Shown: positions 44,759-58,291 of the stretch, one piece after another
Layout of the letters: each line of letters starts with the position of its first letter
Numbering within the stretch: position 1 is the stretch's first letter
Source of the DNA: Theristus sp. LFF4_11
Taxonomy: Eukaryota; Nematoda; Chromadorea; Monhysterida; Xyalidae
Length of the DNA stretch: 64,000 bases
Reading direction: 5' to 3'
NCBI GenBank assembly: GCA_030248135.1
Contig: JASANC010001605.1
Span: 148,060 to 212,059 of the forward strand
The notes under the pieces: generated by a model
Database searches by the model: none
The model's input: the letters and a program-made list of their open reading frames with translations, nothing else
What the model was told of the DNA's origin: nothing
Translations under genes and position numbers: made by a program

Positions 44759-47700
44759 CAAACCAGAAATAACGCGTTTAGCAGCCGATCAGGACGTCGT
44801 TATCATATGCACATTGACGCTCTCACATTCGTCTTCTTGTCGTGATACCCAGTAATGTGCCTTCATGCGGTGTTTTGTATTGTTGTGTTGTTTTTATTGT
44901 ATTTGTGCCGCTAAATGCGCACACAACAACATGTTGGTCGTCGTGTTCGTGTGCATGTATACGTGCGTGTGCATGCTTGGTTGCTTTCGGCCTTAATAAT
45001 GTCGGTTCGTGTCATCTCATGTGTGCACATGTCACTGATGAGGATGATGATGTCTCCATCGCATACACGCATGCATGTCTTGTTTTGCAGTGCGCCCATA
45101 TGACACACACACAGAGAGAGAGAAGGCAGCGACTTTGCGCGAGCTCCTGCGCTCGTACACTTGCATAACGATGTTGATTGCGTTTTGTGTGACCGCAAGA
45201 GACACTGTGCTGCGACAAGTGATGTTTGCGTTGGCGGCGGAGTAAATGCGTCATTAAATTCGCATGTACACTGCAGTGGAGCGACCAAGTGCTGCTGCCG
45301 AGAGCCACGAGTGTCTCTGTGTCATGCGACAGAGCATCAGGGCAGCTAATTAGCCGATATGGCCGGACTCGGCCGACACAAGACAGTGAGCACTTTCTAG
45401 GTGTCACCGGAATTACGTTATATGCAGTCGTGCTCGGGTGGTGAGGCCAATCGATGCTGTGCTACTCTGATGTTGTCTCGTTCGTGGGGCTCATTAACAC
45501 AGACGCACACACATACACAGAGACCACAATGGATGTGCTAGCGTCATCAAGTGCACACACAAAGTCAACCGCAGCAGCACACAGAACGACACAAGGCCCG
45601 AATGATGTGTCGTTGCGTGTCTCGTGTTGTCTCTGTCGTCTGTGTGTTGCTAATTGAAAACTCGATGGCTTTGCTGTTGTTGTGTTGTCGTCGTCGACTA
45701 CTATGCTGCCTTGCGCTGATCACATATACATGCAGACGCACTGTGACACTCAGTATGTATACACGGTTCAAAACGACATTCCATGAGACACACACACGAC
45801 ACTCGAATGATCTCTGCCCGAACGTGCTTGCACCTTACAGCCAGCCGGCCGCCGCGCTGCCATTTTTCGTTTTGGTCTCATTCTCATCCTTCGCAGCCAC
45901 CAGTGCCGAATTGTAAGGTTTTTATAGGCAACTGTGAGCGAGCGTAGCCACACGTTGCAGACTATCCATAATAATCACAAGTGTCACTGTGGAGGCGAGT
46001 CGGTCGTAATCGTTTGCCAGCATCTTTCGCGCGTGTGCGACAGCGCTTGCATAACTATTATGAATGCGCGCGCGCGTCGTGGCGTGTGCCTGCGTGGCTC
46101 AATCACGCGTCACGCGACAGTCAATTGTGCAATTGTCACACGCGTAATCTGCGTCTGCGTGTGCCGTGTGTGCTGTGTCTCCAGTGGCATCACTATACGC
46201 TGGCCACCGCTGCTCCCTGGACACCTGTGTGCCCATCTAGCCTTGACTATCTTGATGTAGTGTGCGACTGCATATTCGGTCGCCCGCAAGCAAATGACAA
46301 ACGAGGCAGTGAGCACTGGCAAACATCATTATGCGCCCGTATCGTCTGTGCGTGCCTTGTTGCCTGATCCGTTTTCAGACAAGAAAGACGCATGAGCGCG
46401 AGCGCCGCAATTGTCCCGCTCGACCGGGTCGTTACCGTCACCGCCCGCCTCGTCGCGCCAAACCGCATCACATTTTGATGTCTGATTCGCACCTCCCTTC
46501 TCTCTATTGCACATATTGTCTTTATTTTGCGCTGTTTCTCTCTCTCTCTTTCTTTTTCGCTGTTTCCATTTTGCCCTTTTGTTTCCACTTTCTTTCCGTT
46601 TCATGCGAGATCTGTAGTTTTCGCACATCCCAAAAGTTGAATGAGACAGTTCATGCGATTCATATGCCGCGTTTGCGACATGCAAAATAAGCCGACCGTG
46701 TGCTTCATTGCGATGCTCTGATCAGCAACAGAGTTTTTCTGCAAGATCATGGTGATGATGACACGTACATTACATACCCATCTGCACATTTTCAATTTCA
46801 GTCTCACACACACAGTGCATTTTTGTTGTCACGCATATGTAATGAGTCAGACACAACGGTGGTTAGCAGCAAGCGATAGGCCATGCGCAAAACACTGCTG
46901 TTGATGTGGATGTTGATTGCAATGTGTGGATCTGACGCACACACGCGCGTGTACACCAACAGTGTATGTTGTGATGCTTTGCAGTCGCGGATGTATGTGC
47001 CTACATACGAGCTTTCAAAGCTGGACACAAACAACGCAGCACACTGCTAGACACAACAACCAGCCACGGGCGATGGCTTTATCGTGTCACGTGTGCACAG
47101 TCTCTGGCTTCCATAGGTCCCATTCTTTCTATTCTTCTCTTTTCTCTGGTTTCCCCACGCTCTAGCCACATGTATACATTGCTGTCATCATGTTCAAATT
47201 ATCTTCAAAAACCAAACGCCAAGCGCGCAACTTTCATCAGTCGATCACAATGTGCACAAACGTACAAAGACACTTGACTGGCTGCAAAGTCCAAAAACGC
47301 CGTGTTTTTCAGCTAACCAAAAGTGCAACAGCAAAAAAAGTGCAGATAGCAGAGACGAAGCAGTGTGCACAGAGAAGCAGAACGAGAGAGAAAAAAAAAC
47401 GGCAGAGAGACACGGTAAAAAGCAAAAGGCACCGGAGCGCGATCGAGCATCACATTTTGATTTTTTTTTCAATTCTCATTTTACCACGGGCATGGCATGG
47501 CATGCGCAACGGTGACCAACGCAGTGTGCAGGCTGTGTAGCACCATTGCACATTGTACGGTCACCACATCACATACACATCGGCCATCATAATGTCTGTG
47601 TCGTGTGTTGCGCGCGTCCACACCAAATGCTGTGTGTGTGTGTGATTGAGTGGAGGCAGCAAAGTTTGCTGCTATCTCTATGTAAGCTTTCAGCTAACAG

Positions 47701-48788
47701 TGTTGCTGTTGCCGTGTTGTTGCGTTCAAAAACCGAGCTGTGCACCGTTCTGTGTGTGCATGACTGCGCCGACGACAACGCCGCAATGAATGTATGCATT
47801 CATTATGTTCAACAGTGTTTGTCTACTCTCTGCAGTGTATGACATATGATCGTCACATAGACACACATACACAACACACGCACGCGTTTTTTTTCAGTAC
47901 GTTGTTCCGAATGTTATCCGCATTGCTCATCTATGCAAAAAAGTTGTACGGTAGTTAAACAAACAAACAAAGCATTATATTCTTGGTTGGTCGCCGTGTG
48001 CGTCAAACTGCTGTGCGATCATGACGACGACTACGGTAGGGGACTTTCGGCATCACTGGTGACACGGCATCGGCTGTTCACAGGTTTGGTATGTGCGACA
48101 AAAAGGCAACGCGAGCTGGAATGCTCGGCAATGTGCCGTGTGTGCTCCGTTTTCAGACAGCCACCCAGCAATGTATACATGAACTGAAATACTTTGGAAC
48201 TGCACAATCAAAAAAGTGCGCTTTGTTGTTATGTGTGCGCATGTTTACACAATGTTCGCGTGTGGGCCAGTAGGTGCGTATATCCAGTGTCACACGTTCG
48301 CGTCATTTATGGCCGCCTATCAGTTACAAAACAAAAGCAACGCCGACTCATATAAACGGTATTAGCTTGCGCGTCACACCCCAAAGCCTATTATTGCTCG
48401 GCTCCACTTGGTTTCAATTGAGCTCACTCAATCTGTTTTGTCATATTCAGTCATATTCCGCGCATTTTCGTGTTTTGTCTCCCGTTTGTCACTCCCGCTT
48501 CTGGCGGTGCAGTATCGTCAAAGAAGCGCCTCATTATGACTCGTTTCCTTGCGGGATGCTCGTTTGTTGACTCAGATTCTTTTTATTCTTTTTAAAAGTG
48601 CCAAACGAAATAAACGCTAGTGAAACGAGCATCATCCACCGACGTGTATTATTATGATTATTAGTATTACGATCGGCGGGGGTGACACCGCAAAAAAAAC
48701 ACAGAGCATCTTTATGAGCCGCTTTCAGAGGCTAATATAGATAGTACACGTTGATGCTCGTCTATACGGTGGTACAACGGCAGCTTCG

Positions 48789-48825
<37 letters not shown>

Positions 48826-50848
48826 GCAACAAGCTATTATGCCGAGGATGCCGCTGTTGCACGCGACAAGCCCGATGACCACATAAGACTTGTGCAATGT
48901 CGTTAGTATGCACGTGTGTCGTTGTACACAAGTCACAAACATTCCACATGTCCATTCACATCCATCCGGTCGGTCGTCGGCTGTGTGTATTACCTATATC
49001 TTTTTTGTATTTAATCATAAGCGGTATGATCTAGTCGTGTGCAGAGAGACAGACACATTCTCGTGTGCAAGATTAGCCACAACAGCAGCACACACACACA
49101 CATGTACGTACAACTGTCGCTTATTACGATTATACTATTATGTTGATGATTATTATTTTGTCGCCCAACACACGACACGACCACATGTGGTACAACAGGG
49201 CGCCTGTGTTGTGTCGCGTGTGTCGTGTCGCGTGCACACGTGTGTGTGTGTGTGTACGGCTGTATCTTCGCTGCCCCGGGACACCTTAATCGAGCAATGA
49301 CAAGCTGTCATCAAGTCGTAGCCTACACACACATACATCCGCTTCTTGTTCTTATTATTTCCATACGTGCACATGTCAGGTCTTTCTCGCCGTCTCCTTT
49401 GCGGCTGCGCGTGCCGCCCCACTCTGTCGCGTGTGCTTCGACAGTGTGACCAGCCTACTTTTGCGTCTGCATCGTTCGCGTTGCTGTTTTTTTTCTGAAT
49501 CACTAAAATTCAGCAATTCTTCCTTTTTTCATGCAGTTTCGCCGGATTATCGCGAATTGTTTTGTCGCTGCCTTTGCGTGTACACACACGTCAAAGGTTC
49601 GTTTATTAGGCTGAAATCCACAAGTCAGCCGCACACAATTTCTGTTTGTGAATGACTTTGGAGACGATCGGTGCTAGGGCTACCGAATGGACTCACACTA
49701 CGCGGTTGTTGTCCACAATAGCGCCGCTGTGTAGCTGTGTCGGCACCACTACTGCGCCTGTTTGTCATTTCGGCGTCGTTTCACTGTGGTGCGTGTGCGT
49801 GCGCGCCTGTTTACGAGCGCAGGCGGTGTCACTGTCGCATCGCATTACTTCGATTCATCACCACGCTCAACACAACATCAACCACACCAACCACCATTAT
49901 TATCGTTGTTGTTGTTTTCGGTCGCTGTGCCCTTGTCTCTCACTCCGTTTGGCCGGTTGACGAATGTGACTAGCGCGCTGATCGCAGCAGTTTTGAGTCA
50001 GCTGTGCACGTCATTCAGGTAGAAAACGCGTTCCAATAATGTTTGGGATGTCCACAGACTGTGCGCAGCAGCAGTAAATAACGACACACACAGAGAGAAT
50101 GACGCGGCTTCGAGAGCAACAGGCTGCGCAGTTGCCTCCGTGTGGCCTCGCGTGCCATTTCGGCTGTGTGCCGCGGCCGTGTGTCCGGGCCTGTGGCCCT
50201 CGACACAAACGCTGCTGGCCAGCACTGATGGTGTTTGCTCGAAAGTGGACATTGGATCAAAGTTGTAAATATATATTGCACACATCGTGCGTGTCGATGC
50301 TACTGGTGAATGCTGCGCCACGGACAGCGAGCCGGCTTGTTGTGTCGTCTGCCCGTTATGAGGTGCCATTATGTGCCATCGTCAATAATCCACTCGGCCG
50401 TCGCACCCAAATGGCGAACACCGCTATATTTAGTGTGCGTTCGCGTTTTGCGCACGAGGGCGACGCCTGTGCTGGTCAGTCACGACCGCCACTGCGGCAG
50501 CACCAACGGTGATTTGTCTTTGCGGCGCCTTGAATTGACCAAAAACTGGACACAGAGACAGACATGCGCGCGCGTCACCGAGTGTTGTGCACGCACATCA
50601 ACATCATTCGCGGCTGCTGCCCGTCAACCCTGATGCGCCCCTCTGTCTTACGGTTATTTTTGTGTTGTTTACTGATGGTGCTCACTCGTGTGTGCTCTAT
50701 TATTAGCATTCGATCTGTGCAAGCACCCGTTGAAATTCTATACACTTTTAGTGGTGACATTGTTTCAATGAGCACCTGCAACTTTTCGTTCATTTGTTTT
50801 TTTGTTGCTATTTTATAACTGAAATTCAAGTCCATTCAATGGTGCCAC
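44759..50848. other. 6-kb CA/TG-rich region without a supported gene
   Basis: Many short ACACAC/TGTGTG tracts, CGTGTG words and ATTATTATGA-type words, with overlapping chance frames on both strands and no compatible splice series. Composition differs from other intergenic DNA in the window and continues into the first intron of the basonuclin gene (51116-54088). It lies directly upstream of that gene, so it may be its regulatory domain, or may hold a long non-coding RNA (inference). A CAA microsatellite lies at about 48790-48823. Confidence 0.5.
48790..48823. repeat. (AAC)n microsatellite
   Basis: About eleven uninterrupted AAC units followed by one AGC interruption, inside the non-coding region upstream of the basonuclin gene. 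Confidence 0.95.
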
Positions 50849-50905
50849 ATGCCACCAGCTGGTAAACGTTCTGAAAATTTCAGTGTCACAAGCCGACCAC
50901 AAACC

Positions 50906-51495
50906 ATGGCCGAATCGCCAACCACGGCCAGCAGTCACTCAGACATCATTGCGTTTGTTCAACATTCTTTGTCCACCTATCGCACGCTACCGGCTCGCGT
51001 GAAATTACTGTTGGATCTGTTGATTGGACTGCTAGATGAGTCGAGTGTATCCGGGCTACTGCAACAGTGTCATTGGACGTACGACGAATACATGCAAGGC
51101 TACCTGAATGTCACGGTGAGTGGACAGTTAGATTGCTTGCGCCAGTATAGTTGAGATGTAACACCGAATTCATCTTGTTTTTTTTATTGTTTTCCCATTG
51201 CCATGTTTTTTTGGCGTATTCTTGCGTGTGTTTTTTGCTCGTTCATGATTGATATGCGCACGATATGCCATCAGTTCGGTAGCGCGAACATGGCGGACTG
51301 GAATGTGGCTTGTTCGAGTCAATGAAGCGTGCACGCGGGTGGCATGCGTAAATTGCTATGTCTACACACATGCATGTAGCTGCGGTGCGCTGTGCGTACA
51401 AGCCATCAAAAAAAAACAAACACCACCGAACACCAAACAACGTGCGACTCCAGGGTGATATGACAATCGACACTACAAGTCGTATATGCAGGCCG

Positions 51496-51526
<31 letters not shown>

Positions 51527-54500
51527 GAGAGAGAGAGAAAAGAGCACGGGCGTGAAAAACGACATTGTCGACAGGATAAGAGAAAGAGAGAGCCAGCGAA
51601 CGAGAGAGACATTGAATTCTGCGCGGATGCGCACGGCACACACGGCTGCCATTACGGGCGCCACAGTGCACGCGTGCTTATCAATGTGCAATGTATCGCA
51701 TCGCCATCGCTGCCCACTCTACTCCGGCAGCATATGAGCCACACAAGCAGAACACGCCATTGATATAGGTAGATATCTAATAGATAGATGGGCGCACAAG
51801 CAGAACGCGCCCGGACGACAACAGCGCCGCGGGATGCACCTTTACTGAACGGCCGCAAATTGAGACCCGCCAGCGCCATTCGTCACCTGGCCGATGGTGC
51901 AGTCGCGTGCCGTGTGTGCCGTGCCACAGTGCGTGTGCGCGTGTGCGTTCTCATACGCGTCAAGTGCCATGATGAACGACACACCATCTCGGCGCGGCAA
52001 ACGATCCGATGTGCATGTGCACTGCCGGTGTCCCATGTAATCAGCGTGGATTGCCTGGCTGCGCGCGCCGATAGCAACCAACTAGCCATTCGCAGTCATT
52101 CTCTGCACTACGCATACACGCACACATTGCCCAGTGAGATACCGTACTATCGCGGGCGGGAGTGACGCGCGTGTGTCATCATGCACGCACACCACATGCA
52201 TGTACATTGTGTGTGCACAGAGCACGTGACAGCAAATGGCACACACACCACCCGGTCGCCTTATCTCTTGCACCAATCGTGACCGACTGGCCGAAACGCT
52301 GCAGAGCGCGCTGCACCACCAACAGTGGTTTTTTTTGCGGATCACTTGAAAGATTCCAATATTTGAAATAGAGTCGCTGCACTGCAATACAAGCTGGCAG
52401 CTCAATCGTCATGTGCTGGTGACAGCGCCAACAGTCACCAGTTGCACACACAAGACAGACAGCTTTTTTTTTTGCTGATCGACACCATTTACCCGGCATA
52501 TTTCTGAGCAAAAAAACGTATAAATGTAAATGCATGTTGTTGTCAGAGCAGCGCCGCTTGTACAGTCGCGTAGAAATCAGAGATAAAAAGGGCAAGCAGA
52601 CGGCACAGAGCAAGAGCGCGTGCTGGGCTGCTGAGTTGTCGGTCGCTGCACATGTGATGTGCGAAACGTGTGACTCGCATGTTTTGACTGTCAACTATAG
52701 ATGGTATACTATTGGTTGATTATTCATTAGTTGACGAATGAATAATGGGGTTTTTAAATTATTTGAATAATACTATTTTGAATAATGAGTAATGGGCCCA
52801 TTATTCAAATAGTACTATTAATGACGAATGAATAATGCAAACAAAAAGATTGGACTTGTTTAAAACAAGTTGCACAAGTTGCAAAAGGTTTTGTGCTCAG
52901 AACACACCACACCAACCTCGCATTTTGTGATACCTCATGAGCACTGAAAAGTAACAAAAAACATGTACACTGACAGGAAGGTACTGAAATCTGATTGTAA
53001 ATTGGTGGTGGTGGTGCAACAAAACAAACTTATGAAACTAAAAATGAACTTGCGGTTGATTTGTTTTGTTTGTTTATGCAGTACGTCAAAATTGTATCAT
53101 GTTTTTTTCCGCATTTGTACCATGGGCCACCAGAAACCTGCATATTGCACTACTTGTTTTGTACTTTACTCGCAAATTCGTAATATCTGTGCAAAATTCA
53201 ACACATTTTTTGAAATCCTGAGTGAATTTTAGTTTGGAAAAGTAGAAGAATCGTTCAATTTGGTCTTATATAACTCGAGATACAGCCATTCTTGTCCAGA
53301 AATCAAAAAATCAACAAACACAAAATGAAAGGAAATCATGCGAGGGGGTTGTTTTGTATGTGGCATACACACATACGTATGTGAGCAATTATGCACCCCT
53401 CACGCGTAAAGTCACAAGAGACAGTGTTATGTTTCTCTCTGTTGTTGTTGTGTTTATCTGTGTGCACACACGACAAGCAACGGTTAAATGGCTATATCTT
53501 CTACATCGTTTATCCGTTTGAACTGAAATTTGGATATGTTATACCTGTACACCTAACAACTGTCGCCAATTAGTTTTATCCTGAACCGATTGGGAAAGCA
53601 GACGTTAGGGCCTTTAGTTATAATTGAACGTTTTGTTTACTTTTATCCGTGTTTATTTGTTTAAAATGGTGATTTGCACTTGATCCTCTCCGCCATTGAT
53701 GATTTGCACCTACAGTAGCACCTACACCTGTAATTCGATAACTAAAACATGAATGTGTTAGGGTAAAAAATACAGGGTGGCAGGTAAAAGTCAATGAACA
53801 ATCGTTCATTATTCATTAATCATCTACTATCGGCAAATTATTCATGTGAATAATGAATAATTTGAAAAATTACGTGAATAATACTATTTGAATAATATAT
53901 TACTCATTCGTCATTCATTATTCAAACACAGAGTTTGACGAATGAATTATTCATACCATCTATACTGTCAACACGCCATCAGGAGCACAGTGCCGTTCAT
54001 TTCTCATCCTTATCTCGTTTCTGCCGATCAAGTGCTGCGCCAAGCTTGCTAGAGACACCGCAATGCAACGATACATTGTATGTTACAGAGCACACCAGCA
54101 GCCTCCACCGGCGAACGCAGTGCTGACACGCTGGTCGACACGAACACGCCACAGAAACGGGTGCCAACAACCGACGAAGAGAACCAGCTATTCAGTACAT
54201 GTCTTCTGTTGAACGAACGTTATGGCACGTTGACTGCTGGTGCACTGCACATGCAACAACAACAACACAGTGCGTCGTCTGAACGCCTTCAGTCTCATTT
54301 TGACCTGATCATCGTCAAACACACTCACTGCTTGCAGACCCCAACATTCCGTACAGCAGTTTGCTGTTGTCACCGCAGTCGAATGTGAGCAGCAGCGCAA
54401 GTGGCAGTGAAAAGAGCGTTGAGCACGACGGCAACATGCAGCACCAGCACAACCGAGCACACCAGAACGGCCAGGTTGGTACAAACGTTGCCAACCAAAA

Positions 54501-56633
54501 TTTGCATCAAGAACGGGGTGAAACCATGAACGCAGGTTTTTGCACTCATACACGCCTTTTTTCAGGCAGAGGACTTATCGAAGCGATCAATGCCAGCGTG
54601 CACAACGCCCGTGTCATTGGTGCCCCGATCAACAAAGGAACACAAGTGCAGGGTGAAGTCGTCCTCGTCGCAGCGTCACACGCACGTCAAAACCGGCAAG
54701 CGTCGTGTGCCGTGCGACTGGCCCGACTGCAACAAGACATTCTGCGACAAGGGCGCGCTGAAGATACACATCAGTGCTGTGCACAAAAAGGAGATGCACC
54801 AATGCACGGTCGGTGCCATTGCGCCACGTTTGCATCAAAACTGTGGATTCACTTTTTTGTGTTTAGGTTAATTGTTCAAACTAACAATGCTGTGAACTAC
54901 AATGCAGGTTCCCGGTTGCATGGCTCAGTTTTCCTCGCGGCGCAGTCGCAATCGTCATTCCGTCAACAGCAACCCCAAACTGCATTCCAACGGCGCGCTC
55001 ATGACGTCCGCCACTATGATTCCAATGACTAACATTGCAGGTAAAAAAACTGATAATTATCATCAAAATTCCAGTTGCTTGCGCGAGTTCAGCGGCAACT
55101 CTGCGCGTACGTTTCAGCAGCGCCAGTGAGTCCATCATCATGCTCAACCAGCAGCAGCGCACGGAAACGCAAGAGCGACCGGCCGCGCAAGATGCCAGCG
55201 GCGTCGGCAACGTGCGTCTCGCCAAAGGCACGCCGCACTGAACGTGCCAGCACGGACGCACGGCCGAGCGGCACGGCCGATGAGCACGCGTGCACGGTGG
55301 ACGAGCAACCGTTGGACTTGTCAACGGCGGACGCCCGGCTGCAGTCGGCATCCGACGAATCAGCAGACAGTGATCACGTGCGAATGGAGGCTACTGTAGG
55401 TTGATTCGAGCCTGTTTTTCGACGGTGACACATGAAAGCACAGACATTTCCGTTGCGTTTCAGGCACGCGTTCATGACTCGCAGCAGGATCGCTGCAGCA
55501 GCAGCAACGACAGTCTCACTGACGCACGTTCGCCGACGCCAGTCCTCGATGCGTCGCGACATCTGATCGAGATGGTGCCTTGCAAGACGTCCACGGGCAG
55601 CATTCAAGTGAGTTCAGACACGCTTCCTTGCACTTTTCCGTTTCAACACAACTGCGTGAGAGCAAACACTGTAAAAGCGCACATTTCAGTACTTTCAAGT
55701 GCCGATCAACAAAGAGAACCCGCGCCAGTGCGTCCGCTGTTTGAAGTGGTTTCAGAATCATTTCAGCGTCAAGACGCACTATCAGAACGTTCATCTAAAG
55801 CTGAAGCATCGATGCACCGTCGCTGGGTGAGCATGTGATTCTGTCTGCTTCGCTGGTCGATAGAGTTTTATTTCTGATCAAAAGCGTTACTGAAAAAACA
55901 ACAATCGAACATCATTGCTTGCAGATGTCCGCAAGAATTCCCGTCAAAACGCGCCCGTGATCGCCACAGCGTCAACGTTAATCTGCATCGCAAGTTCACG
56001 ACAAACAACGGGGCAGCCGACCGATTCACGGGCTCCGGGTAATTTGCCACATTTTCAGATTTTTCTTTCAAAAACATTTCACGTTTTCAGACACATTTTG
56101 CCACACAGACCCACGACGAGCGAGTATTTGGCAAAATTTTACATAAATCCAAGCCCTGTCTGTAAACTATTAACAACGAGCTAAATGGTAGGTTGCAGAC
56201 ACGTACAGTGTGATCGGGCATTGATGATGGCACACCTCATGTGGACATTGTTGGGGAGGTGGAGGCTGTGTGCATAGTATGCGTGCATCACGATCACACT
56301 GCACGTGTGTGCAACCAAGCAACCAGCCAGGTGTACAAATGGACCGTACATTTGCACAGTTTTTCTCTCAGTGTCGACTTGACGACCCCAGCCGCGAGCA
56401 CGCCGGCAGCACCGGTGCAAACTCAGCAATTGGCCTTCTTCACCGAGCTGGTGGCGCGTGCCGCCTGGATGAATCGCCTGAACCTGCTGCCCCTGTTGGC
56501 TGCGAGCAACGTGCCCAGTGGGGGCAATGCGTTGACGGACAGTGCCAACGCTGCCGCTGGCGCTGCGTTTGCGAACGGCGCCACTGTCGCACAGGCCATG
56601 CCGACACGGCAACCAACAGTGCAGAGTCACTAG
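50906..56633 (+). CDS. bnc: Basonuclin/disconnected-type zinc-finger transcription factor
   Basis: Exons 50906-51115, 54089-54269, 54338-54474, 54566-54808, 54908-55040, 55118-55395, 55464-55607, 55690-55826, 55925-56038, about 56091-56160, and 56372-56633 (last junction unresolved; a stop at 56182 would give a shorter form). An in-frame Met at 50849 is an alternative start. The N terminus (PARVKLLLDLLIGLLDESSV, then CHWTYDEYMQGY) matches the conserved basonuclin N-terminal region. Two zinc-finger pairs follow: CDWPDCNKTFCDKGALKIH to CMAQFSSRRSRNRHSVN, and CVRCLKWFQNHFSVKTHYQN to CPQEFPSKRARDRHSVN; the second fingers and their linkers are diagnostic. Between the pairs are a basic likely NLS (ARKRKSDRPRKM) and EQPLDLS, a PxDLS motif of the kind bound by CtBP co-repressors. 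It acts as a nuclear DNA-binding regulator; the C. elegans relative bnc-1 works in motor neurons. Intron 1 is about 3 kb and holds an inverted-repeat element. Confidence 0.88.
51495..51523. repeat. (TG)n microsatellite
   Basis: About fourteen TG units in intron 1 of the basonuclin gene, directly followed by a GAGAGAGAGA tract (51526-51536). This TG-then-GA purine/pyrimidine run is prone to non-B DNA structure. Confidence 0.95.
52685..53975. mobile_element. Inverted-repeat element with ATTATTCA-rich ends in basonuclin intron 1
   Basis: The left end (TCAACTATAGATGGTATACT at about 52690) and the right end (CATACCATCTATACTGTCAA at about 53953) are imperfect inverted repeats, and both ends carry runs of GAATAATGAATAA-type words, direct on one side and inverted on the other. 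The interior of about 900 bp is non-coding. It looks like a non-autonomous DNA element; a target duplication could not be defined. Confidence 0.6.
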
Positions 56634-56902
56634 CACCAGTTACATTTGTTATATTCAACTTCTAATGCAGCATTCCTTTGGTGTGGACTTTTTATTGGAA
56701 ACTGTTCGTTTTTTTTAATGGCCGCGAAAAATTTCAGTTTCTCAGTAATCTTGTTTGTTGTAATCTTGATTTGTTCTTGTTCAATGGATGATCTACTTTT
56801 TGAGTGGAATCAAAGCGAACTAGTGCTGCACTTATTTTTCGTTCTCAGTCAATTAAGAAAGACTCTACTGGACATATATTAGTATTATACTTTTTAGTGA
56901 AG

Positions 56903-57977
56903 TTTAACACCGTTTGCAAATAAGAGTGGGGGGGGGGTCTGCGCTACATGGGAAAGTTTTCAAACCAAGGGTGCAGGGACATTCTACTAATCAAGGCGCT
57001 TCAGGTTTACCCCCTGAGTACCCCCTGATTATGCCTATAAAGGTCGTTTTTAGGGCGCGGAATTTAAAAAACCCTCGATTTTTTGCGATTTTTCGCAAAG
57101 TGTACCTTTTTAGCCCTACCGTATCTCGTAGTTGCACAGTTTCTGGAACCTCACACAGTATTCACGTGAAAGATCTTGCGGAGTTCTTTAAGGCCCTGTA
57201 TCAATGAGCCCTTGCAAGGGGGGTCCCTGAGGCGCTACGACGCTAGTTAAAATTACTTTTTTTTAAATTACGCTATTTTTTAAAACATTTTTTTGAGCTC
57301 ATAAACACAATTTTTCGATTTTCATTTTTGGTTCTACAGGGGGGTTTTCGGGGTCGCTGAATTTGAATCTGATCTTAGATTTTTGCCCCGGGCATTTTTT
57401 TGCCTTAAAATTGGGTAAAAACACATTTTTTTGCGTTTTCCAGTGTTTTTTTGGTTTTAATTTTTAATTTTAAGTGCGGATTTTTTTAACAAAGCTGTTT
57501 TACAACAGCCTTACAACCGCTGTATCGGAATCAGTTTTGATATTTTGCAACTGACCACTTGCCCACCCAAAAAATGGGTAAAAAGTTGATTTTTTGCTTT
57601 TTGCACACGTTTTCGTTTCACAGTGAAAAAATCAAGTTAGAAACAACTTGTAATTTAAATTTTTAGTTCTACATAGAGGGTTTCGGGGTTGCTGAATTCG
57701 AATCTGCCCTTAGATTTTTGTCCAGGGACTTTTTTTGCTCTAAAAGTTGGGCAAAAACACATTTTTATGCGTTTTCCAGTGGTTTTTTGTTTTAATTTTT
57801 TTTTCAACTTCCGCACCCTAAAAAACAACCTTTATAGGCATAATCAGGGGGTACTCAGGGGGTAAACCTGAAGCGCCTTGATTAGTAGAATGTCCCTGCA
57901 CCCTTGGTTTAAAAACTTTTCCATGTATCACGGAATGTTCCTAGGCCCCCCCACTCTTATTTGCAAACGGTGTTAAA
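56903..57977. mobile_element. Element with about 160-bp terminal inverted repeats
   Basis: The left arm 56903-57061 (TTTAACACCGTTTGCAAATA...) is the reverse complement of the right arm 57811-57977 with a few mismatches and small indels. Inside are two direct copies of a segment of about 140 bp (57325-57467 and 57660-57803; shared CTTAGATTTTTG and TTTGCGTTTTCCAGTG-type words). No transposase frame. It lies just downstream of the basonuclin stop. Confidence 0.85.
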
Positions 57978-58291
57978 AAACGCTACTGTTCTTTTTTATT
58001 TCTTGAATCTGTTTTTGACTGTGCTGACGCCCCGCTTCACCAATAATTGAGATTCGTTCGTGTACAGGCAAATTATATTTGCAAACCGTTATTGTAGATG
58101 CTAAGCTTTTGTTATTTGCCTTCGCTGTCCACTATTAGTCTTGAAATTATATTTTTGCTAAATGTGCGCTGCGTGGTCCTGTCTTTGTGTTTTGCTACTT
58201 TTCATTGGCGGAGTGGAGTGTACTCACTTACTCCCATTCATCTGGTTGTGTTTCAAAAACCGACAATGCTTGCGCTGGTTCGCATTTTGCA

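Noticed and set aside
48035..48060. NF-kappaB-like site GGGGACTTTCGG
   Set aside because: A single ten-base match in 64 kb is expected by chance and nothing else in the context supports it.
54361..55032. 223-codon + strand open frame across basonuclin exons
   Set aside because: It runs through two introns in a frame different from the zinc-finger coding frame; the spliced frame contains conserved basonuclin fingers, so this is a shadow.
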